44,257 nucleotides of DNA, from the NCBI GenBank assembly GCA_036375695.1, contig DASVBU010000046.1, forward strand, positions 1 to 44,257. Direction: 5' to 3'. Shown here in pieces: positions 8,268 to 16,293 of the stretch. The notes beneath the pieces are model-generated. The model was given only the letters and a program-made list of their open reading frames with translations. It had not been told where the DNA came from and searched no databases. The translations under genes were made by a program, and so were the position numbers. The number at the start of each line of letters is the position of its first letter. Within the stretch, counting starts at the first letter, position 1. The DNA is from ZC4RG35 sp036375695. Lineage in GTDB: Bacteria > Actinomycetota > Acidimicrobiia > Spongiisociales > ZC4RG35.

Positions 8268-8697
8268 GGCGAAGTCCCATCACTATCAGGGCGGCACCGG
8301 CGACGACGATCGCCGCAGGCCACATCAATTGGCTGAACCAGGGGACGAACTGTCGGATCAGGAGCACCAGGCCGATCGCCACGAGGGCCATGCCGGCGAT
8401 CATCGAGCCCTGCGGGCCCAGCGGCTTGGCCGGCGCGGTCGCGGCCGTCTCCTCGCCCGTTTCCTCGGGGATCACGATCCAGGCAATCAGGTAGGCGAGG
8501 ATGCCGGATCCCCCCGCCAGGGTGAAGACGACGAACCCGAGACGGAACCACACCGGGTCGACACCGAAGTACTTGCCGAGGCCACCGGCCACGCCGCCGA
8601 TGACCCGATCGGTCCGGCTGCGGGTGAGTCGGGCTCGGGGCGGCATCGGCTCGGTCGGTCCGGCGCCGGCCTCGGGACCGGTGGGGGGTTCGGTCAT
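8254..8697 (-). CDS. PspC-domain membrane protein
   Basis: 147 residues. The PspC domain (about 23-78) shows the family pattern: RSRTDRVIGGVAGGLGKYFG, VDPVWFRLGFV, AYLIAWIVIPEE. Two more membrane helices follow (about 98-115 and 124-141). PspC proteins sense or buffer inner-membrane damage. First gene of the pspC / liaF-like / small-protein operon. Its good Shine-Dalgarno (AAGGAGG, 8 nt before ATG) lies inside the 3' arm of a 15-bp hairpin, so translation may be switched by RNA folding. Confidence 0.9.
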   Translation of the reverse strand: MTEPPTGPEAGAGPTEPMPPRARLTRSRTDRVIGGVAGGLGKYFGVDPVWFRLGFVVFTLAGGSGILAYLIAWIVIPEETGEETAATAPAKPLGPQGSMIAGMALVAIGLVLLIRQFVPWFSQLMWPAAIVVAGAALIVMGLRHDRS

Positions 8698-8702
8698 GGG
8701 AG

Positions 8703-8745
8703 AGCCTCCTTGGTTCCGCGGATTATCGCGGGAACCAAGGAGGCT
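8703..8745 (-). promoter_or_regulatory. 15-bp hairpin that buries the PspC ribosome-binding site
   Basis: agcctccttggttcc (8703-8717) is perfectly complementary to 8731-8745, with a 13-nt loop that can itself pair gcg/cgc. On the minus strand the 3' arm contains AAGGAGG (8712-8706), the ribosome-binding site of the PspC gene. It could also act as a terminator or attenuator after the gene ending at 8782. Confidence 0.65.
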
Positions 8746-8781
8746 ACGTAGGGACTTTGGACCCGTGGCGGACCGGCGGGG

Positions 8782-9360
8782 TCAGCCGCGCCGGATCTCG
8801 ATCTCGAGACGGCCGTCGTCCAGTTCCGCCTCGAACCTCGCCTCGGAGGAGCCCTTCTCGAACTCGATCCTGATGCGGTCGGGGCGAAGGTCCTTGATCT
8901 CGACCTCCCAATCTGGTGCGGAGAAGCCGACCAGGACCAGGGCACCGGCCTGGATGTCGACGGTCACCGTGACGCCCGGAGCCACCTGGAAGGTGCCGCC
9001 ACCGTCGGCGACGAACTCCTCTTCGACCGTGGTCGACGTGGAGGTCCCGGGTGTGGTGGTCGACGGGGAGCTCGAAGATGACGAGCCTGGCGTGCTGGTC
9101 GAGCTGGAGCTGCCGGGGGTGCTGGTCGAAGTCGACGAGCTCGAGCTGGACGAGCTCGAGCTGCTGGACGAGCTCGATCCGGCGGCGCTGCTCGACGAGG
9201 AGTCGTCAGGCGTCGAGGTGTCGGTGCTGACCATTGCCGCTCCGGAGACGTCGAGCGCCGCCAGGGCGCCGTCGTCGTCGGCGTCGCCGGCGGCCCAAGC
9301 CACCCCGACCACCAACAGCGCGGCAGTGATCGCCGTGAAGATCCCAACCATTCGTCTCAT
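8782..9360 (-). CDS. Membrane-anchored/secreted protein with poly-Ser linker
   Basis: 192 residues. An N-terminal signal or anchor (about 4-24, ending AWA) is followed by a low-complexity Ser/Thr/Pro spacer (about 45-112) including a run of 15 serines, then a beta-rich acidic domain (about 120-192). Start ATG 9360 has aggaggg upstream. The C-domain is paralogous to that of the protein at 4920-5417. The poly-Ser tract comes from a repeated gacgagctcgagct DNA unit at about 9139-9175, so its length may vary between strains. No named family recognised. Confidence 0.8.
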   Translation of the reverse strand: MRRMVGIFTAITAALLVVGVAWAAGDADDDGALAALDVSGAAMVSTDTSTPDDSSSSSAAGSSSSSSSSSSSSSSSTSTSTPGSSSSTSTPGSSSSSSPSTTTPGTSTSTTVEEEFVADGGGTFQVAPGVTVTVDIQAGALVLVGFSAPDWEVEIKDLRPDRIRIEFEKGSSEARFEAELDDGRLEIEIRRG

Positions 9361-9427
9361 CGAACCCTCCTGTTCTGGTGTGGGGACAGCGTCGCTCGAG
9401 ACGCGTTTCGCCGTCCTCAGCAGGAGG

Positions 9428-10063
9428 TCAAGAAGATCTCAAGGATCGACGCTCACTCGGTGACCCGAAGCCGAGGTCCCAGCGGGGCATGAAGAACTGC
9501 ACCAGCGGCCCGATTCCGAGGGCGAAGACCACGGTTCCCGGACCAAAGGTCCCGCCCAACAGCCAGCCGACGGCGAGCACGGTGATCTCGATCACGGCCC
9601 TGGTCAACCGGATGGACGGTCCCTTCTTGGCGATGCCCGTCATCAGGCCGTCCCTCGGCCCCGGTCCCAAGTTGGCGCCGATGTACATGCCGGTGGCGAC
9701 ACCGATGACGAGGACCCCGCCGAGCAGCATGGCCCAGGCAACGAGAGTGGTCCCGGCCTCGGGCACCACCGCAGCAGTGACGTCGATGGTCAGCCCGATG
9801 ATGATCGCGTTGAGCAGCGTGCCGACCCCGAACCGCTCGCCGAGCGGGATCCACAGGAGCAGGACCACGACCGACACGATCACCGACCACACGCCGACGG
9901 TGAGGCCGAACCTGACAGACAGGCCCTGGTGGAGGACGTCCCAGGGCGGCACGCCGAGGCCGGACTGCAGCATGAGGCCGATCCCGACGCCGAAGGCAAC
10001 GAGACCGGCTATCAGTTGGGTGAGACGTCGGCCCATGCGGGGGCCACTCAGAGGGATGAGCAC
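9428..10063 (-). CDS. YczE/YitT-like integral membrane protein
   Basis: 211 residues with about five membrane helices. The pattern GIGLMLQSGLGVPPWDVLHQGLS near the N-terminus and NLGPGPRDGLMTGI in the middle is characteristic of the YczE/YyaS family of uncharacterised permease-like proteins. The GTG start at 10063 sits eight bases after TACCGT, suggesting a leaderless message; an internal ATG at 10036 is an alternative. Divergent from the lut operon, so the two share a short promoter region. Function unknown. Confidence 0.85.
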   Translation of the reverse strand: MLIPLSGPRMGRRLTQLIAGLVAFGVGIGLMLQSGLGVPPWDVLHQGLSVRFGLTVGVWSVIVSVVVLLLWIPLGERFGVGTLLNAIIIGLTIDVTAAVVPEAGTTLVAWAMLLGGVLVIGVATGMYIGANLGPGPRDGLMTGIAKKGPSIRLTRAVIEITVLAVGWLLGGTFGPGTVVFALGIGPLVQFFMPRWDLGFGSPSERRSLRSS

Positions 10064-10086
10064 GTGGTCGGACGGTAGGGGATAAC

Positions 10087-10812
10087 GTGACGAACCGGAT
10101 GCGCGTCCATTTCATGCCCACGTGCCTCGTCGATGTCCTGACGCCGCACGTCGGCGAGGCCGCGGTCGACGTCCTCGAATCGGCCGGCTGCGAGGTCGTC
10201 GTCCCGGCCGGGCAGACCTGCTGTGGTCAGCCGGCCATGAACGTCGGGATGGTCGAGGAGGCCCGGCAGATGGCGGAGCGGACCATCGAGGTGTTCTCCG
10301 GTTCCGACGACCCCGTGGTCCTCCCGTCCGGCTCGTGCGCCGAGATGCTCACCCATCACTATCCGAGGCTGTTCGCCGGCACCGAGCACGAGGAGGCGGC
10401 GACCAGACTCGCGGGGCGGACTCGCGAGCTGACCCGGTTCCTGGTCACCGATCTCGACGCCCCGGTGCGCGCCACCAGCGAAGGCACGGTCGCCTACCAG
10501 TACTCCTGTCACGGTCTCCGGGGGCTGGGCCTCGCCGGGTGCGCCGATCGGCTCCTCGAAGATGTGGAGCGGGCCGACTTCGACGGCATGGAGTGCTGCG
10601 GCTTCGGGGGCCTCTTCTCCGTGGCGATGCCCGACGTGTCGGCGGCGATCCTGGAGGCAAAGCTCGATCGACTCGAGGCCTCCGGTGCCGACGTGCTGGC
10701 CAGCGGGGACGTCTCGTGCCTCATGCATCTCGAGGGAGGACTGCGGCGACGCGGTTCGGCGATCGAGGTCAGGCACATCGCAGAACTGCTGGCGCCCGAA
10801 GACGACGAATGA
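10087..10812 (+). CDS. lutA: LutA-type cysteine-rich Fe-S protein of lactate oxidation
   Basis: 241 residues with two CCG domains: C13 (MPTCLVD) and CCGQPAMN at 45-52, then a second set with YSCHGLRGL and ECCGFGGLFS. This is the LutA/LldE/GlcF-like cysteine-rich family, which carries electrons in the LutABC complex that oxidises L-lactate to pyruvate. Start GTG 10087 or ATG 10099; TAACGT lies just upstream. Stop overlaps the lutB start (ATGA). Confidence 0.92.
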   Translation: MTNRMRVHFMPTCLVDVLTPHVGEAAVDVLESAGCEVVVPAGQTCCGQPAMNVGMVEEARQMAERTIEVFSGSDDPVVLPSGSCAEMLTHHYPRLFAGTEHEEAATRLAGRTRELTRFLVTDLDAPVRATSEGTVAYQYSCHGLRGLGLAGCADRLLEDVERADFDGMECCGFGGLFSVAMPDVSAAILEAKLDRLEASGADVLASGDVSCLMHLEGGLRRRGSAIEVRHIAELLAPEDDE

Positions 10813-12206
10813 GCCAACCCGTGACGTTCGTGGAGCGAGCCGACCGGCTCCTGGGGACGCCCGAGGCGGCCGCGGTGGACCGGGGCGCCCGACACATGAC
10901 GTCACAGCGTCAGGCGGCCATGGGCGAGCTCGGCTGGGCTCAGGAGCTGCGTGACCGGGTGCGGCAGGTCCGACTCCACTCCCTGTCCCATCTGGACCGG
11001 CTCCTCGCCGTCTTCGCAGACCGCGCCGAAGAGGCCGGCGCCAGCGTCCATTTCGCCGGTGACGCCGCCGAGGCCAACGAGATCGTCTCAGGGATCCTCG
11101 TCCGGGCCGCTGCCCGCCGCGTGGTGAAGGGCAAGTCGATGCTGTCGGAGGAGATCGGCCTCAACGAGCATCTCGCCGCCGCCGGGGTCGAGGTCACCGA
11201 GACGGACCTCGGTGAGTACATCGCCCAACTGGCGGGCGACACGCCCAGCCACATCATCGCTCCGGTGCTCCACATGACCCGCCAGGAGATCGGGCGGCTG
11301 TTCGCCGACAAGCTCGGGGTCCCGTACACCGACGACCCGGTGGAGTTGAACACCATCGCCCGCTCCGCTCTACGCGACGTGTTCCTGTCGGCCGACGCCG
11401 GGATCACCGGGGTCAACCTGGCGGTCGCCGAGACCGGCAGCGTGATCGTGGTCACCAACGAGGGCAATGGCCGCTTCTCGTCGACCGCGCCGCGGGTCCA
11501 CATCGCCCTGATGGGGATGGAGCGGATCGTGCCCGACTGGCCATCGGCCTCGCTGGTGCTCGAGTCGCTGGCCCGCTCGGCGACCGGGCAGAGGCTGTCG
11601 GTCTATACCAACGTGATCACGGGCCCGAGACGTGCCGACGATCCCGACGGCCCGGAGGAGGTCCACGTCGTGGTGGTGGACAACGGGCGTAGCTCGGTCC
11701 TCGCCGGCGACACCGCCGAGATCCTGGCGTGCATCCGCTGCGGCGCCTGTCTCAACGTCTGTCCCGTCTTCAGAACGGTGGGGGGCCATGGCTACGGCAC
11801 CGTCTACTCCGGCCCCGTGGGGGCGGTGCTCACTCCTTCGCTCCACGGATTGGATCCCTGGGCCGACCTGCCCTACGCCTCGACCCTCTGCGGCGCCTGC
11901 GAGGAGGTGTGCCCGGTGGGGATCCGGATCCCCGAGATGCTCCTCGAGCTGCGCCGGATGGCCGCAGAGCGGGGTCATCTGCCCGGCTGGATCGATCGCG
12001 GGGTGCGCACCTACACGAGGATCGCGTCGAGCCCGCGCCGGTGGGGGCGCGCCCGGCGTCTGGCGCGACTGTTGACCAGACCCTTGGCCCACGGCGGATG
12101 GATCCGCCGCCTCCCCGGGCCCGGCGCCGGCTGGACCCGTCACCGCGACCTGAGGGAACCGGCCAAGGTGTCGTTCACCGAATGGTGGGGTCGTCATGGA
12201 GCGTGA
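10809..12206 (+). CDS. lutB: LutB-type Fe-S protein of lactate oxidation
   Basis: 465 residues. The N-terminal two-thirds is an LUD domain (NEIVSGILVRAA, KGKSMLSEEIGLN, GVNLAVAETGSV). Next are two [4Fe-4S] motifs, CIRCGACLNVCPVF and CGACEEVCPVGI, and a basic C-terminal extension. Together with LutA and LutC it forms the cytoplasmic L-lactate:quinone oxidation complex. ATG 10809 overlaps lutA by 4 bp; the end overlaps lutC by 11 bp. Confidence 0.94.
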   Translation: MSQPVTFVERADRLLGTPEAAAVDRGARHMTSQRQAAMGELGWAQELRDRVRQVRLHSLSHLDRLLAVFADRAEEAGASVHFAGDAAEANEIVSGILVRAAARRVVKGKSMLSEEIGLNEHLAAAGVEVTETDLGEYIAQLAGDTPSHIIAPVLHMTRQEIGRLFADKLGVPYTDDPVELNTIARSALRDVFLSADAGITGVNLAVAETGSVIVVTNEGNGRFSSTAPRVHIALMGMERIVPDWPSASLVLESLARSATGQRLSVYTNVITGPRRADDPDGPEEVHVVVVDNGRSSVLAGDTAEILACIRCGACLNVCPVFRTVGGHGYGTVYSGPVGAVLTPSLHGLDPWADLPYASTLCGACEEVCPVGIRIPEMLLELRRMAAERGHLPGWIDRGVRTYTRIASSPRRWGRARRLARLLTRPLAHGGWIRRLPGPGAGWTRHRDLREPAKVSFTEWWGRHGA

Positions 12207-12828
12207 CCGGTTCCTCGCCCGCGTGGCCGGCGCGCTGCTCACGGCACGGATCCCGACGGCCCCCGATGCCGCCGGCGGTGTCCCGGAGCCCGATGGCGAT
12301 CTCCTCACACTGTTCCGCTCCCGGGCACAGGAGGTCAGCGCTGTCGTCCACGGCCCGGTGAGCCGCCACGGCGCCGAGCGGGTCGTGGCAGGCATCGCCT
12401 CCGGTCATGGCTCGTCGACCTTCGTGGCCTGGGACGACCTGCCGGCGCCGGGCGTGGTCCCGATGCTGGAATCCGCCGGTCTCACCCGGGTCCCGGCGAC
12501 CGACGGCGGTCTGGATCGCTTCCGCCAGCTCGACCTCGGCGTGACCGGCGCCGCGGCGGCGCTCGCCGAGTCGGGGAGCGTGGTCCTGATCCATGGACCC
12601 GGTCGGCCCCGTCTGGCGAGCCTCGTCCCCGACGTCCATGTGGTGCTGGTGGAGATCGAAACGATCCAGCCCAGCCTCGCCCACTGGGCTCATTCGCAGC
12701 CCGAACCGATCAGCTCCACCGCGAACCTGGTCGTGGTGACGGGCCCGAGCCGCACCGGGGACATAGAGTTGCAGCTCAATCTCGGGGTCCATGGCCCGAG
12801 ACACGTCCACGTGGTGCTCATCGACTGA
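12196..12828 (+). CDS. lutC: LutC-type LUD-domain protein of lactate oxidation
   Basis: 210 residues, the size expected for LutC. The LUD signatures are GVTGAAAALAESGSVVL and the C-terminal TGPSRTGDIELQLNLGVHGP. It completes lutABC in a single overlapping operon. The next gene starts on the last base of the stop (TGATG). No LldR/LutR-type regulator is present nearby. Confidence 0.93.
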   Translation: MERDRFLARVAGALLTARIPTAPDAAGGVPEPDGDLLTLFRSRAQEVSAVVHGPVSRHGAERVVAGIASGHGSSTFVAWDDLPAPGVVPMLESAGLTRVPATDGGLDRFRQLDLGVTGAAAALAESGSVVLIHGPGRPRLASLVPDVHVVLVEIETIQPSLAHWAHSQPEPISSTANLVVVTGPSRTGDIELQLNLGVHGPRHVHVVLID

Positions 12829-13802
12829 TGGTTGGTCTCGTCAAACCCCCCAAAGAGGAAAAGCCGACCCGGCTCATCGCCCGGTTCGTGGGCCTGATCC
12901 TCCTCGTGGCGATCGCCGGCACCATCATCTGGAACTACACGACCCAGAGCAACATCGACCTGATCGAGATCGGGTCGGTGGCCTCCTTGGGTGTCGACCC
13001 CGAAGACCTGATCGAGGTCGACGGGATGAGGATCCGTGTCGTCCAGCACAGCGAAGGGTCCACGCCACTGGTCCTCCTCCACGACGTCGACGTCGGCGGT
13101 TCCATCGCCATGGCCGATCTCGCCGCCGCGGCATCAGACTTCCAGACCGTGACCATCGACCTGCCCGGGTTCGGTCTCAGCACCCGCATACCGGAGCCCG
13201 GTGAGCAGCACACGGTGGGCAACATGGCCGAGGTCGTGGGCGGCGTCCTCGACCGGTTGTTCACCCGGCCGGTCGTCGTCGCCGGTGTGGGTCTGGGCGG
13301 GAAGGTGGCGGCCGACCTCGCCGTGCGCCGCCCCGAGCTGGTCGCAGGCCTGGTGATGATCGACACCGACTTCTGGGCGGAGGACGAATGGCGGCAGCGG
13401 GCCCAGAAGCTGCCGTTGATCGGGGAGTCGATGACCTACACCTACGAGACCTCGGGCCGTTTCGCCGAGTCCGTCTGGGCACCTCACTGCGACGAGGGCG
13501 GCTGGTGTCCCACGCCACAGCAGCTGGTCGACCGCACCGCCGCGGCGCGGCTCAGGGACTCGACCGCGTCGATCCACGCCTTCTGGAACACACCTCAGGC
13601 ATCGCTCGTGCCGTCCGACCTGGGCGAGGTCAGGGCGCCCACCGCCTACGTGTGGAGTCTCGACGGGCCGGTGCCACGGGAGACGGTGGAGCGGATCAAG
13701 GCGGAGATACCGGCCATGACGATCATGGACGTCGACGTCTTCGCCGCCCACCTCGAATCACCGTCCACCGTGGTCGAGGCGGTCCGCTCCGTCGGCGGCT
13801 GA
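12828..13802 (+). CDS. Membrane-anchored alpha/beta-hydrolase-like protein lacking the nucleophile
   Basis: 324 residues. One N-terminal membrane helix (about 17-36) anchors an alpha/beta-hydrolase fold: oxyanion-type strand LVLLHD (81-86), DLPGFGLS (111-118) and a C-terminal histidine in AAHLESP (about 308). The nucleophile elbow, normally G-x-S-x-G, reads G153-V-G155-L-G157, with Gly in place of the catalytic Ser/Asp/Cys; the usual HG of the oxyanion loop is HD. It is therefore probably non-hydrolytic, or uses another chemistry. Translationally coupled to lutC (TGATG). It ends back to back with the convergent oxidoreductase gene, the two stops forming TGATCA. Confidence 0.85.
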   Translation: MVGLVKPPKEEKPTRLIARFVGLILLVAIAGTIIWNYTTQSNIDLIEIGSVASLGVDPEDLIEVDGMRIRVVQHSEGSTPLVLLHDVDVGGSIAMADLAAAASDFQTVTIDLPGFGLSTRIPEPGEQHTVGNMAEVVGGVLDRLFTRPVVVAGVGLGGKVAADLAVRRPELVAGLVMIDTDFWAEDEWRQRAQKLPLIGESMTYTYETSGRFAESVWAPHCDEGGWCPTPQQLVDRTAAARLRDSTASIHAFWNTPQASLVPSDLGEVRAPTAYVWSLDGPVPRETVERIKAEIPAMTIMDVDVFAAHLESPSTVVEAVRSVGG

Positions 13803-14771
13803 TCAGGGGACGACGATCAGCTTCCCGGTGGTGGTTCGACTGGCAAGGTCCACCTGGGCCTGGGCCGTTCCCTCCAGCGGGTAGCGACCGCCCACCCTCA
13901 CCTCGAGGGACCCGTCCGATATCCAACCGAACAGGTCACTGGCGCGGCCGAGGAGCTCCTCACGGGTGGCGATGTAGTCGCCGAGGGTCGGTCGGGTGAG
14001 GAAGATCGACCCGTTCCGCATCAGCGTCAGCGGAGACACCGGCTCGACGACACCCGAGGCGTTGCCGAAGGTCACCATGTACCCGCGACGCCGGAGCAGG
14101 GCGACTCCCTTGTCGAAGGTGGCGGCCCCCACCCCGTCGTAGACCACGTCGAGCGGCCGGGGACCGTAGGCGGATTCGATCTCGGACACGAAGTCGGACT
14201 CGGTGTAGACGATCACCATGTCGGCGCCGGCCGCCTTGCTCATCCCCACCTTCTCGGGCGAACCGACCGTGGTGATGACCTCAGCCCCCAGCCGTTTCGC
14301 CATCTGCGTCAGCAGCAGTCCGACCCCTCCTGCTCCCGCATGGATGAGGCAACGGTGCCCGGGCTCGAGCCGGAAGGTGTCGTGGGCGAGGTAGTGGGCG
14401 GTCATCCCCTGGAGGAGGGCCGCCGCCGCGATCTCGAGGTCGACGTCTTCGGGGATCGGGACGGCGCGGGCCGCCGGCACGAGGCAGTACTCGGCGAAGC
14501 TCCCCAGGGTCGACGACCACCCGACCCGGTCGCCCGGGGCGAACTCCGTCACTCCGTCGCCCACGGCCTCGACCACGCCGGCACCCTCGTTGCCGGGGAC
14601 GAAGGGGTACTCCATCGGGTACACGCCCTCACGCTGGTAGATGTCGATGAAGTTGACGCCTCCGGCGGTCACTTCGACCAGCAGCTCGCCTGGCTCCGGC
14701 CCGGGTATCGACCGGTCGGCGACCTCGATGACCTCGGGCCCGCCCTTGCGGGTCACGACTGCCGCCCTCAT
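13803..14771 (-). CDS. NADPH:quinone oxidoreductase (zeta-crystallin family)
   Basis: 322 residues. It is a zinc-independent medium-chain dehydrogenase/reductase: N-terminal GroES-like domain (GGVNFIDIYQREG, PFVPGNEGAGVV), then a Rossmann domain with nucleotide loop HAGAGGVGLLLTQ. The zinc cysteines are absent, as in QOR. It would reduce quinones with NADPH in the cytoplasm. Start chosen at ATG 14771 (MRAAVV); upstream codons of the longer frame belong to the preceding gene, whose stop overlaps this ATG (ATGA). Confidence 0.93.
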   Translation of the reverse strand: MRAAVVTRKGGPEVIEVADRSIPGPEPGELLVEVTAGGVNFIDIYQREGVYPMEYPFVPGNEGAGVVEAVGDGVTEFAPGDRVGWSSTLGSFAEYCLVPAARAVPIPEDVDLEIAAAALLQGMTAHYLAHDTFRLEPGHRCLIHAGAGGVGLLLTQMAKRLGAEVITTVGSPEKVGMSKAAGADMVIVYTESDFVSEIESAYGPRPLDVVYDGVGAATFDKGVALLRRRGYMVTFGNASGVVEPVSPLTLMRNGSIFLTRPTLGDYIATREELLGRASDLFGWISDGSLEVRVGGRYPLEGTAQAQVDLASRTTTGKLIVVP

Positions 14772-15190
14772 GACGGCCGCTCCACGGTCCACCCGCGGGC
14801 GATCAGCTCCGCGGCGAGTGTCTCGTCGCTGACCCCGGACAGGTCTGGCCGCACCGGCTCCAGATCCAGGCACCGCTCCACCACGTCGCGGATGGTACGC
14901 GCCCACGCCCGGCCCTTGGCCTCGCCCTCGAGCGACAGGGTGCCGTCCCCGTTGACCCGGTAGACCCGGGCGTGCGGCTGGGGGTTGGCCCGGGACCCGC
15001 GCTCCCCGTAGACGAGGATGACCGACCCGGTGGGCACGTCCTGGACGCCTCCGGGCGACACGAATGGCCCCTCGAAGGCCCAGCCCGACGAACGGGACGA
15101 GTCGACGGACTCGACCACTTTGGCCCAGTTCTTGTGACGTTCGTCCCCGGCCAGCGGAACCTCCACGGCAACGGTGATCCGGTCCGTCAT
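14768..15190 (-). CDS. Conserved hypothetical protein, 140 residues
   Basis: No family recognised. It is soluble, with no signal or membrane segment. Visible motifs are HKNWAKVVESVDSS, a central PTGSVILVYGERGSR and a helical C-terminus (VSDETLAAELIARGW). The ATG at 15190 is seven bases after TACGCT, again a leaderless-type start. It overlaps the quinone oxidoreductase by 4 bp and so is the first gene of a two-gene operon. Confidence 0.75.
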   Translation of the reverse strand: MTDRITVAVEVPLAGDERHKNWAKVVESVDSSRSSGWAFEGPFVSPGGVQDVPTGSVILVYGERGSRANPQPHARVYRVNGDGTLSLEGEAKGRAWARTIRDVVERCLDLEPVRPDLSGVSDETLAAELIARGWTVERPS

Positions 15191-15250
15191 GGCCCCGAGC
15201 GTACGGGATTGGTCACCAATCCGGCACATCGCCATATACGCTCACTCCCG

Positions 15251-16246
15251 ATGGCAACGCTGCGGATGTTCGCCAACCTACGCGAGATCGCGGGCACGGC
15301 GCGCGCCGAGTTCGACGGGGAGACGGTCGCCCGTGTCATCGAGGTCGCCACCGAGAAGTACGGCACGGAGTTCGCAGCGGGCGTCGAGGTCTCCCGGATC
15401 TGGGTCAACGGCGAGGAGGCCGGGCTGGAGCAGCCCGTCGACGACGACGACGAGATCGTGCTCCTGCCTCCGGTCTCCGGCGGGAACCGTCCCGTCGCCA
15501 TGAGCAGCATCGACGCCATGGGCCTGGCGCCCTTCCTCGTCGCCGTGATCGCGGTCCTGGCGAGCCTCCGTGGCGCCGAGATCTGGGCCGCCGGGATCGT
15601 GGCCGTCGTCTCGGTGTGGGCCCTCGACCTGGGTGCCGCGTTCGGCGCCAGGGGCCGGTCGTTCGCCCCGCTGGCCGTGACCTCGACCGCGGCCGCAGGT
15701 GCCATCGCCGCCCACGCCGCCGGTGGCGCCGGCTACACGCTGGCCCTGGCGCTGGCCATCGCGGTCACCCTCGGATGGGCGGTGGCCTTCCCGGAGTACC
15801 GCAAGGTGGATGCGTATGCGCCCACGGCCATGGTCGCCCTGATCGGTGGTCTGGCTGCGGCGTCACTGGTCATCGCCGACTCGTCGGCGTCGCCGGACCC
15901 TTCGCTCGTCGGCATCTTCCTGGTGTCCGTGATCGCCGGTGTCCTGTTTGGCTCGATCGTGGCGCGGATGCCGGCCATCCCGTATCTCGATCCCATCACG
16001 ACCACGGCCATCGTGGCTGTGATCGGGGCGGTCGTCGCCGCCCTCCTATGGGAAGCCGACGTGGTGAGCTACCTGCTGATCGGGATCGGCATCGCGATGG
16101 CCCTGGTGGCGGGTCGCGGTCTCTCGTCGATGTTGCGCCGCGGGGTCGTCAGTCTCACCGAACCGTCGCCCGGGGTCATGCCCTCTCTCGACGGTGTCAT
16201 GCTGGCCGCGGCCATCCTCCAACCGCTGGCGTCCTTCATTCTCTGA
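15251..16246 (+). CDS. MoaD/ThiS-like domain fused to a CdsA-like membrane domain
   Basis: 331 residues in one open frame. Residues 1-78 form a beta-grasp sulfur-carrier domain of the MoaD type: TLRMFANLREIAG, then VNGEEAG, DDDDEIVLLPPVSGG, with the Gly-Gly at 77-78 that in free MoaD/ThiS is the adenylated, thiocarboxylated end. There is no stop: the frame continues NRPVAMSS into a hydrophobic domain with about eight membrane helices (from about 90). Its last block, SPGVMPSLDGVMLAA, lines up with the phosphatidate cytidylyltransferase signature PGHGGvlDRvDSllfAA but lacks the KD and DR residues. M84 (15500) could be an internal start without a good ribosome-binding site. A single-base error could instead have merged two ATGA-overlapping genes. 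Confidence 0.75.
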   Translation: MATLRMFANLREIAGTARAEFDGETVARVIEVATEKYGTEFAAGVEVSRIWVNGEEAGLEQPVDDDDEIVLLPPVSGGNRPVAMSSIDAMGLAPFLVAVIAVLASLRGAEIWAAGIVAVVSVWALDLGAAFGARGRSFAPLAVTSTAAAGAIAAHAAGGAGYTLALALAIAVTLGWAVAFPEYRKVDAYAPTAMVALIGGLAAASLVIADSSASPDPSLVGIFLVSVIAGVLFGSIVARMPAIPYLDPITTTAIVAVIGAVVAALLWEADVVSYLLIGIGIAMALVAGRGLSSMLRRGVVSLTEPSPGVMPSLDGVMLAAAILQPLASFIL

Positions 16247-16293
16247 GGACGCGACTACACCTCCTGCATCGCCAGGGTTAGCATTTCGACCGA

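Noticed and set aside
9139..9175. Microsatellite or mobile repeat
   Set aside because: The repeat encodes the poly-Ser linker in frame on the minus strand, so it is a coding low-complexity tract.
15500..16246. Separate CdsA-like gene starting at the internal ATG
   Set aside because: The frame is open from the MoaD-like domain without a stop and no good ribosome-binding site precedes 15500. It is retained as one fused gene with the alternative noted.
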